Source of the DNA: Xanthobacteraceae bacterium
Lineage (GTDB): Bacteria; Pseudomonadota; Alphaproteobacteria; Rhizobiales; Xanthobacteraceae
Direction of reading: 5' to 3'
Assembly: GCA_030043175.1 (NCBI GenBank)
Contig: JASHYD010001121.1
Location: forward strand, 1-12,094
DNA length: 12,094 nt
Under the pieces are notes generated by a model that worked only from the letters and a program-made list of their open reading frames with translations, was not told the origin of the DNA and ran no database searches. A program made the position numbers and the translations under genes. This document shows, piece by piece, positions 7,260 to 12,094 of this stretch (position 1 is the first letter of the stretch; every line of letters begins with the position of its first letter).

Positions 7260-8770
7260 CGCATCGCCTGCGAGATAGCGGCTACCCGCTCGGCCGCGTC
7301 CCGCTTGAGCGCGGCGCGATCGATCTTGTTGGTGGACGACAGCGGCAGGCGGTCTACGATCCAGACGAAACGCGGATGCTGGTAGGCAGGCGCGTTCGTT
7401 AGCGCGAAGCGCTTGATGTCTTCGGCGTCGGCCTTCTGGCCCGCCTTGGCGATGATGAAGGCGACCGGCTTCTGGCCCTTGATATCGTCGTCAATCGGCA
7501 CGACGCAGGCCTGCGCCACCGCCGGGTGGCGTTCCAACATGCGCTCGACATCTCCCGGATAGATATTCTCGCCACCGGAAACAAACATGTCGTCCGTGCG
7601 GCCGAGGAAATAGTAAAACCCGTCGGCATCGTGCCGGAACACGTCGCCGGTCCGGTAGAAGCCGTCCGCTGTAATTGGCGGTGGCAGGTCGGGCCGGTTG
7701 TGATACCCGAGCATCAGGGCGGGGCACTTCATTTCCAGGCCACCCTGATCGGCAACGTGCCCGCCGTCGTCGATGAGGCGCAGCGCCACCTTCGGGTGAG
7801 GATAGCCGACCGACATGTCGGGCTGGGGCAATCCGGCCGGATGCGCGCCGAACACCACCGGCCCGGCTTCGGTCGTGCCATACGCGTTGGTGACTTTGGC
7901 CGCCGGCAAAGTGCGATGCAGCGCCGCCATCAAACTCTGGCTCACCGGCGCCGAGCCCATGCGCACGAACGCGACACTCGAAAGGTCGGTGCGGGCCAAC
8001 AGGTCTTGCTCGCGCAACATCATGGCGATCATCGGCGGAACGGCGGTGAGCCAGGTGCAGCGATGCCGCGCGATAGCCGCGATATACTCCGGTGCAGCGA
8101 ATTGCGGCTGCAGCACGATAGAAGCGTGCGCCGCGCACGCTAGCTTCGCAAGCGCGAGCGCATTCATGTGATAGAGCGGCGCCGCGATGAGGAAGCGATG
8201 GCGTGACAGGTCGTGTCCCTCCAGCCGGGTCTCAACCACCCAGAGATGGCTCTGATGGGACAGTACGACGCCCTTCGGGATCCCGGTAGAGCCCGAGGTG
8301 TAGAGGAACATGGCGGGCTCGTCGGGCTGTGCCGGCAGCGCATCGAAGGGGCCAGGATCAAGAAAACCCGCAAAGCTTTCCTCGCCATCGGCGCCAAAAC
8401 ACACTGCAGGCAACCCGGGCGGAGATTGCGCCCGCCGCGCGGGATCGCAAAAAACCAGCCGCGCGCCGGCGTCGCGAGCGATAAAATCGATGGCGTTGGC
8501 GGGAAAGCGGTAATTGATCGGCACTGCGACGAATCCAGCCCGCATGATGCCGTAATAGGCGGCAATGAACTCGGCCCGGTTGGCGGACAGAATCGCGATG
8601 CGGTCGCCCCGTGCAAATCCGCGCGCCGAGAGAGCGCGAGCGACCCCCCGGGCCAGGCCGTCAACATCCGCGTAGGTGAAGTATCGTTCGCCCTCGCCGC
8701 CAACATCAATGATCGCCAGGTGGCCTGGATCGCGGTCGCGGCGGATAAGGTCGCCCAGATTGATGAACAA
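7256..8770 (-). CDS. AMP-forming acyl-CoA synthetase (class I adenylate-forming enzyme)
   Basis: This 504-residue ANL-superfamily ligase activates a carboxylate with ATP to an acyl-AMP and then forms the CoA thioester. Visible motifs are the phosphate loop YTSGSTGIPKG (157-167), LTAVPP (241-246), AYGTTEAG (296-303), FYRTGDVFRHDADGFYYFLGRTDDMFVSGGENIYPGDVE (371-409, containing the ribose-binding Asp and the hinge region) and the C-terminal SSTNKIDRAAL (478-488) with the expected catalytic lysine at K482. The length is typical. The start codon is TTG, 3 bases after the thioesterase stop, with GAAGG at 8783-8779 and an 8-base spacer; the first residues (MFINLGDLIRRDRDPGHLAI) align with the usual family start. 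The substrate-binding pocket does not let me choose between fatty, aromatic and dicarboxylic acids. The paired thioesterase may recycle misloaded or terminal CoA esters. Confidence 0.92.
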   Translation of the reverse strand: MFINLGDLIRRDRDPGHLAIIDVGGEGERYFTYADVDGLARGVARALSARGFARGDRIAILSANRAEFIAAYYGIMRAGFVAVPINYRFPANAIDFIARDAGARLVFCDPARRAQSPPGLPAVCFGADGEESFAGFLDPGPFDALPAQPDEPAMFLYTSGSTGIPKGVVLSHQSHLWVVETRLEGHDLSRHRFLIAAPLYHMNALALAKLACAAHASIVLQPQFAAPEYIAAIARHRCTWLTAVPPMIAMMLREQDLLARTDLSSVAFVRMGSAPVSQSLMAALHRTLPAAKVTNAYGTTEAGPVVFGAHPAGLPQPDMSVGYPHPKVALRLIDDGGHVADQGGLEMKCPALMLGYHNRPDLPPPITADGFYRTGDVFRHDADGFYYFLGRTDDMFVSGGENIYPGDVERMLERHPAVAQACVVPIDDDIKGQKPVAFIIAKAGQKADAEDIKRFALTNAPAYQHPRFVWIVDRLPLSSTNKIDRAALKRDAAERVAAISQAMR

Positions 8771-8783
8771 AGGTCACGCCTTC
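8768..8783 (-). promoter_or_regulatory. Ribosome binding site deciding a TTG start (AMP-forming ligase)
   Basis: GAAGG (8783-8779), 8 bases, then TTG (8770-8768). The site lies inside the last codons of the thioesterase gene. No in-frame ATG lies near, and the conserved family N-terminus begins right here. Confidence 0.7.
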
Positions 8784-9193
8784 GGCGGCGCGGTGAAATA
8801 GGTCCCGCGGCCGCTCGCCAGCAGTTTGCCCTGCGCATCGTAGACATGGGCTTCGGCGGTCGAAAACTGGCTGCCGAGGCGGATCACCTTGCCGCGGACC
8901 GTAAGGTCGCCCGGCATCGCGGCGCTGTGATAGTCCACGCGCAGATCGATGGTCGGAACGCCGCGGCCGGTCTTCATCACCATCGCCCAGTCGGCACCGA
9001 GATCGACCAGCGCGGCGAGCACGCCACCGTGGGTGTAGCGACGGTCCGGGTTGACCACCCATTCCTCCCTCCACGTCGCCTTGAGCTCGATGCCGCCGTC
9101 GTCCACGGCGATGACCTTCAGCCCGAGCCACTTGTGGTAAGGCGCGCGCGTGACCAGTTCCTCGACTCTTTCCAACGTGATTTCTTCGCTCAT
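8774..9193 (-). CDS. PaaI family acyl-CoA thioesterase (hotdog fold)
   Basis: This 139-residue single hotdog domain is expected to hydrolyse an acyl- or aryl-CoA to the free acid and CoA. The PaaI-type signature is THGGVLAALVDLGADWA (54-70), with HGG at 55-57 and D64 in the place of the catalytic acid of PaaI-like enzymes. The core continues with VPTIDLRVDYHSAAMPGDLTVRGKVIRLG (79-107) and AEAHVYDAQGKLLASGRGTYF (113-133). Members work as oligomers in the cytoplasm. The ATG at 9193 overlaps the stop of the upstream IscB-like remnant (TGATG), and a GGGAGA ribosome site lies about 6 bases upstream. It is the first gene of the three-gene minus-strand operon with the AMP-forming ligase and the VOC protein. 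Substrate unknown; a phenylacetyl-CoA role is not supported, since no paa genes are seen. Confidence 0.9.
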   Translation of the reverse strand: MSEEITLERVEELVTRAPYHKWLGLKVIAVDDGGIELKATWREEWVVNPDRRYTHGGVLAALVDLGADWAMVMKTGRGVPTIDLRVDYHSAAMPGDLTVRGKVIRLGSQFSTAEAHVYDAQGKLLASGRGTYFTAPPKA

Positions 9194-9501
9194 CAGAGTC
9201 TCCCGCGTTGGAAACCGCCTTCTTCAGGACGGGGAGGAAGCGCGGATTGCCGGGCGTAACAATAGCGGTCCGCGCGATGGAGAAGTTTGCAGGACTTGGC
9301 GTTGATTCCGTCTCTCAAAGAGCCGCTGCCAGGAACCGCGACACGTCCAACGCGGGTCCCGGCTGTCTCGCCTGTTGGCACCTCGGCTCGCACCCTGTCG
9401 CCGGTCTGGAAGCCTCGAACGGACCTGGTATGCACGCAGGAGCCGCAAGGCAAACCGTGTGCTGTCAGCTTGGTCAAGTAGTCCCTCTTCCGCTCGCCTT
9501 G
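9193..9501 (-). pseudogene. C-terminal remnant of an IscB-type HNH nuclease (IS200/IS605-associated)
   Basis: The minus-strand frame reads RDYLTKLTAHGLPCGSCV, then VRGFQTGDRVRAEVPTGE, TAGTRVGRVAVPGSGSL and DGINAKSCKLLHRADRYCYA. This order (GFQTGD-VRA-VP-G--AGT--GRVAVR-SGS---GI--KYC-LL-RADGY-YA) is the C-terminal region that, from memory, follows the HNH/RuvC core in IscB proteins, transposon-encoded RNA-guided nucleases ancestral to Cas9. The RuvC, HNH and N-terminal PLMP parts are absent. Several consensus positions have decayed: FPRG reads LPCG, KYC reads KSC, ADGYGY reads ADRYCY. The frame stays open upstream to 9618, but that part does not match and no start is credible. Its TGA overlaps the thioesterase ATG. 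It is most likely a dead fragment left after deletion of a transposable unit. Confidence 0.6.
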
Positions 9502-9508
9502 ATTGCGA

Positions 9509-9532
9509 GCGTCGGCTGCTGCCAGCCGACGC
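9509..9532. repeat. Perfect 10-bp inverted repeat at the 5' edge of the IscB-like remnant
   Basis: GCGTCGGCTG (9509-9518) and CAGCCGACGC (9523-9532) are exact reverse complements with the 4-base loop CTGC. The hairpin lies just before, on the minus strand, the point where IscB similarity begins, and about 83 bases beyond the stop of the MDR gene. No T-tract follows on either strand, so a classical terminator is not supported. It could be a transposon-end palindrome, part of a guide-RNA scaffold remnant, or a weak terminator of the MDR transcript. Confidence 0.6.
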
Positions 9533-9614
9533 GTCGCCTTCGCGCATTTTATCATCGGGCCGGACAGGAACAGGCCGGTGGCTCGATAAGGCCTCGCCTC
9601 AACGCACAACTTCG

Positions 9615-10634
9615 TCACGGCGTCACGACGACCTTGCCGAACACCTCGCGATCCTGGATCAGGCGCAACCCCGCTGCGGCGTGCTCAAGCGGCAGCACCT
9701 TGTCGATCACCGGCTTCATCTTGCCCAATTCGATGAGCTGCATCAGCCCCTTGAGATCATCGTCATAGAAGCTGTTGGATCCGATGATCTTCAGCTCAAA
9801 GGTCCACACGTAGCGAAGGTCTTCCTTCGGATCATGGCCCGCGGTCGCGCCGCACACGAGCAGCTTGCCGCCGCGCTTGAGGCAACGCAGCGAGGGCTGC
9901 CAGGTATCGCCGCCCGTGAAGTTGATGACGGCGTCGACGCCGCCATCATAGCTGCGCCGCTGCGGCTTGCCGTAACGCTCAATCGCCCACTTGGAAAAGT
10001 CCACTTCCTGGTAGTTGATCACTTCGTCGGCGCCCAACTCCTTAAGGCGCCTGAGCTTGTCGGCGCCGCCGGCGCAAGCGATCACCTCGGCGCCAAGGTG
10101 CTTGGCAAGAATGACGCAGCCGGTGCCGACGCCCCCGGAGGCACCCAGCACGAGCACGCGCTCGCCCTTGCGGATGGTGTCATGCGTGATCAGCATGCGA
10201 TGGGCGGTGCCATAGGCCACCGGCAGCGAGGCAGCCTCCTCGAAGGAGACACGGGCCGGCATGGCGACCAGCTGATCGGCCGCCACCCGGCAATATTCCG
10301 CCATGCCGCCGTCGAGCATTTCCCCCATCAACCCCTTTTGTTTGTTGAGAGGATTGACGAGCACGCGGTCGCCGGGCTTCCAGGCCGATACGCTTTTTCC
10401 CACCTCGGCAATTTCACCCGCCATGTCGAGCCCGATCACCACCGGCAGCGGCACCTTGATGCCCGGCATGCCGCGGACGGTGAAGACATCGTGATAGTTG
10501 AACGAAGACGCTCGCACCCGGATGACGACGTCGCCCTCAGTGGCCCGGGGAACCGGGTAGTTGCCGACCAATTCGAGGTCCGAAAGTCCACCGTGCCGGC
10601 GCAGTACGAGCGCTCTCATCGTGTTGCCAGGCAT
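9615..10634 (-). CDS. Zinc-less MDR oxidoreductase, quinone-oxidoreductase-like
   Basis: This 339-residue medium-chain dehydrogenase/reductase probably reduces an enone or quinone with NAD(P)H in the cytoplasm. The GroES-like N-terminal half contains ASSFNYHDVFTVRGMPGIKVPLPVVIGLDMAGEIAEVG (42-79). The usual GHE of zinc alcohol dehydrogenases is replaced by GLD, and the four-cysteine structural zinc lobe is missing. The nucleotide-binding half has VLVLGASGGVGTG (160-172), IACAGGADKLRRLKELGADEVINY (185-208) and ends DREVFGKVVVTP, typical of the family. ATG at 10634 is preferred: AAAGG at 10645-10641 with a 6-base spacer. The downstream ATG at 10619 (MRALVL) is where the conserved family starts and is a fair alternative. 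Transcribed alone on the minus strand, divergent from the UbiD gene. Substrate unknown. Confidence 0.87.
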   Translation of the reverse strand: MPGNTMRALVLRRHGGLSDLELVGNYPVPRATEGDVVIRVRASSFNYHDVFTVRGMPGIKVPLPVVIGLDMAGEIAEVGKSVSAWKPGDRVLVNPLNKQKGLMGEMLDGGMAEYCRVAADQLVAMPARVSFEEAASLPVAYGTAHRMLITHDTIRKGERVLVLGASGGVGTGCVILAKHLGAEVIACAGGADKLRRLKELGADEVINYQEVDFSKWAIERYGKPQRRSYDGGVDAVINFTGGDTWQPSLRCLKRGGKLLVCGATAGHDPKEDLRYVWTFELKIIGSNSFYDDDLKGLMQLIELGKMKPVIDKVLPLEHAAAGLRLIQDREVFGKVVVTP

Positions 10635-11037
10635 TGGGCACCTTTGTTCGGGTTTACGCGCAGCCCGGGGGGATGGCAGGACCGGGTCAGGAAGGTCGTT
10701 CCGCCAAGTGCCACGGCACGCCGGAGGGATCAACACGATAGGCGACGTTCACTCCCCAAGGCTCAAGCTTCTGGGCTGTCGGCTCTCTACAGCATACCGA
10801 GACGCCAAGTCGAGCGAGGCAACACGCGTCTGCCGGCGGTTCAGATCCGCGACAAGCGCATGCATCGCATCGCCCCCGAAGCCCAATTCGCATAAGCTCG
10901 GTGCAAAATCCTCTACGCATAAGGTGGCTCGCCTGCAACCGAGAGCAAGCTCATATGCAGAGTTCCCACCCACAATGAGGTTGTCGCAAGGCTTCAGTGC
11001 CAGTAGCTTCGAGCGATTGGCATCCGGAGACTCCCAA
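10635..11037. other. Intergenic region between the MDR and UbiD genes
   Basis: About 400 bases separate these divergently transcribed genes. It holds the probable VOC-domain remnant on the minus strand and the TTG ribosome site of the UbiD gene at its right end. I saw no clear promoter boxes, tRNA or terminator. An in-frame ATG at 10975 could extend the UbiD protein by 21 residues, but no ribosome site precedes it. Confidence 0.55.
10687..10973 (-). pseudogene. Probable VOC-domain protein remnant, frameshifted
   Basis: The frame ending at 10687 gives CCREPTAQKLEPWGVNVAYRVDPSGVPWHLAERPS, which has the shape of the last beta strands of glyoxalase/bleomycin-resistance-type VOC domains (EP-----PWG--VAY--DP-G--WHLAE). 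Upstream, in the neighbouring frame, LCELGFGGDAMHALVADLNRR (about 10895-10833) looks like the preceding strand and helix. Joining them needs a one-base shift near 10833. The N-terminal half is not recognisable and no start with a ribosome site exists. It is probably a broken gene; a sequencing error is possible, and the VOC call rests on the C-terminus only. Confidence 0.4.
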
Positions 11038-11040
11038 TTG
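11026..11040 (+). promoter_or_regulatory. Ribosome binding site deciding a TTG start (UbiD-family gene)
   Basis: GGAGA (11026-11030), a 7-base spacer, then TTG (11038-11040). The residues after this codon (NETFRQFLDRLRQTGELVDLHQPVD) match the normal N-terminus of UbiD proteins. The upstream in-frame ATG at 10975 lacks a ribosome site and would add an unconserved extension. Confidence 0.7.
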
Positions 11041-12094
11041 AACGAAACGTTCCGTCAGTTCCTCGACCGGTTGCGCCAGACGGGCGAACTCGTTGACCTG
11101 CATCAGCCTGTAGACATCAGGCATATCGCAACGCTCGTCGATCAGGCCAAGACCGCACTGTTCTTCCATAACGTGATCGGCTACGACATGCCGGTGGTGT
11201 CCGGCATCATTCGCTCGCGCGAACGCGCCACCATGGCGCTCGGCTGTGACACCTACGCGGAGATCGAGCACAAGCTGAAGGCCGCGATCGACAAGCCGAT
11301 CCCCCCCAAATACGTGAAATCGTCGCCGACCCGTCAGGTCACCTTGGTCAATCACGAGGTCGATCTCTACCGACTGCCAATACCAATGTCGTCGATCTAT
11401 GACGGCGGACCAATGATCACGGCCGGCGTGGTGATCGCACGCGATCCCGAACTCGGCATCAACAGCGGCATCTACCGATTCATCGTCAAGGAGAAAAACC
11501 TCACGGGCATCGACATCGTTACGCCCAACAACATGCGCCTGTTCGCGCAGCGCGCGCTCGAGCGCAATGAGGCGCTGCCGATCTCGATCAGCATCGGCAC
11601 GCATCCGATCGAGATCACCGGCTCCGGCTATCGGGCGCCGCTCGGCGTCGACGAGATGGGAATCGCGGGTGGGCTGCGCGGCGTGCCGGTCGAGCTTGCC
11701 GCCTGCCAGACCATCGACATGCCGTGTCTCGCCGATGCCGAAATCGTACTCGAGGCGGAGATTCTCCCCACCGGCTGGACCTGGCCTGAAGGCCGTTTCG
11801 GCGAATTCACGCGCCTGATGGGCGGACTGCACTGGAATCCGTTGGTTCGCATCAAGGCAATTTCGATGCGCCGCGACGCGATCTATTACAACCTGCATAT
11901 GCCGTGGGAGAACACGTGGCTGGCGGCGCCGACCCGCTATACGGCGATCCGGCAGGCGCTCAAGACCGCGGGCGTGCAGGTGAAAGACATCAATGTCACC
12001 CTCGGCGGCTGCGCATTCTGGCACGCGGTGATCTCCATCAAGAAGCAGCCCGGCGAGGCCAAGAACGCGTTGCTCGCCGCGCTCTCGGTGATCG
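11038..12094 (+). CDS. UbiD family (de)carboxylase, prenyl-FMN dependent (3' end outside window)
   Basis: This UbiD-family enzyme is expected to decarboxylate (or carboxylate) an aromatic or alpha,beta-unsaturated acid, using prenylated FMN supplied by a UbiX flavin prenyltransferase. The frame is open for 352 residues to the window edge; the family is usually about 450-520. INSGIYR (141-147) supplies the cofactor-contacting Asn142 and catalytic Arg147, and PEGRFGEFTRLMGG (250-263) supplies Glu251 and Glu256, matching the Arg-Glu-Glu set of fungal Fdc1 (R173, E277, E282). The conserved block IGTHPIEI through LRGVPVELA (186-221) is present. The N-terminus REFL-type motif (FRQFLDRLRQTGELV) is normal. 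The start is TTG with a strong ribosome site. No ubiX-like gene lies in the window. The adjacent CoA-ester enzymes suggest a degradation role rather than ubiquinone synthesis, but this is inference. Confidence 0.92.
   Translation, partial: MNETFRQFLDRLRQTGELVDLHQPVDIRHIATLVDQAKTALFFHNVIGYDMPVVSGIIRSRERATMALGCDTYAEIEHKLKAAIDKPIPPKYVKSSPTRQVTLVNHEVDLYRLPIPMSSIYDGGPMITAGVVIARDPELGINSGIYRFIVKEKNLTGIDIVTPNNMRLFAQRALERNEALPISISIGTHPIEITGSGYRAPLGVDEMGIAGGLRGVPVELAACQTIDMPCLADAEIVLEAEILPTGWTWPEGRFGEFTRLMGGLHWNPLVRIKAISMRRDAIYYNLHMPWENTWLAAPTRYTAIRQALKTAGVQVKDINVTLGGCAFWHAVISIKKQPGEAKNALLAALSVI

Noticed and set aside
6243..7385. Long plus-strand frame of 380 codons
   Set aside because: It lies opposite the VOC gene and the end of the CoA ligase, both recognisable; the translation has no family features.
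8213..9259. Plus-strand frame of 348 codons
   Set aside because: Antisense to the AMP-forming ligase and thioesterase; no recognisable motif and no ribosome site.
9193..9618. An active IscB guide-RNA system
   Set aside because: Only the C-terminal region is recognisable; nuclease domains and a start are missing and consensus residues have decayed.
9375..10895. Plus-strand frame of 506 codons
   Set aside because: Antisense to the MDR gene, which has a clear nucleotide-binding motif; a third-codon-position GC bias artefact.
10951..12024. Minus-strand frame of 357 codons
   Set aside because: Antisense to the UbiD gene, which keeps all catalytic residues; the mirror frame is rich in Arg, Asp and His as expected of a shadow.
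1..12094. CRISPR array, tRNA, rRNA or prophage genes
   Set aside because: I saw no regularly spaced repeats, no tRNA-like cloverleaf or TTCGA arm context, no rRNA segments and no phage structural genes.

Overview
The window is high-GC DNA with dense, overlapping open frames on both strands. The gene content is catabolic: an acyl-CoA dehydrogenase, two kinds of CoA ligase, an MmgE/PrpD protein and a UbiD-family decarboxylase. It also carries short GC-rich palindromic repeats. Together these suggest a soil alphaproteobacterium of the order Hyphomicrobiales (Bradyrhizobium-like). That placement comes from style and family resemblance, not from a marker gene.

Layout. (1) 1-765, minus: a sterol desaturase/fatty acid hydroxylase family membrane enzyme, cut at its 3' end by the window edge. 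(2) 766-1362: about 600 bases with no convincing gene, holding a short direct repeat and a possible decayed frame. (3) 1363-6309, plus: a three-gene operon with overlapping ends, made of an acyl-CoA dehydrogenase, an NDP-forming acyl-CoA synthetase with both modules in one chain, and an MmgE/PrpD family protein. (4) 9193-6324, minus, converging on that operon: a PaaI-type thioesterase, an AMP-forming acyl-CoA synthetase starting at TTG, and a two-domain VOC/glyoxalase-like protein. (5) About 9501-9196, minus: a C-terminal remnant of an IscB-type HNH nuclease; its stop overlaps the thioesterase start, and a perfect hairpin lies at its 5' edge. (6) 10634-9615, minus: a zinc-less quinone-oxidoreductase-like MDR enzyme. 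(7) 10635-11037: a spacer holding what looks like a frameshifted VOC-domain remnant. (8) 11038-12094, plus: a UbiD-family prenyl-FMN decarboxylase starting at TTG and cut by the window edge.

How the genes fit together (inference): the functions suit activation of a carboxylic acid to its CoA ester (AMP- or NDP-forming ligase), alpha,beta-oxidation (acyl-CoA dehydrogenase), hydration, dehydration or isomerisation (MmgE/PrpD), release by the thioesterase, side redox steps (MDR, VOC) and decarboxylation (UbiD). No substrate can be named from sequence alone.

The two most unusual points are these. The NDP-forming synthetase carries two repeat-derived in-frame segments, one as an N-terminal extension and one in the linker between its CoA-ligase and ATP-grasp halves. 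The IscB-like remnant is fused, by stop/start overlap, to the leader of the thioesterase operon.
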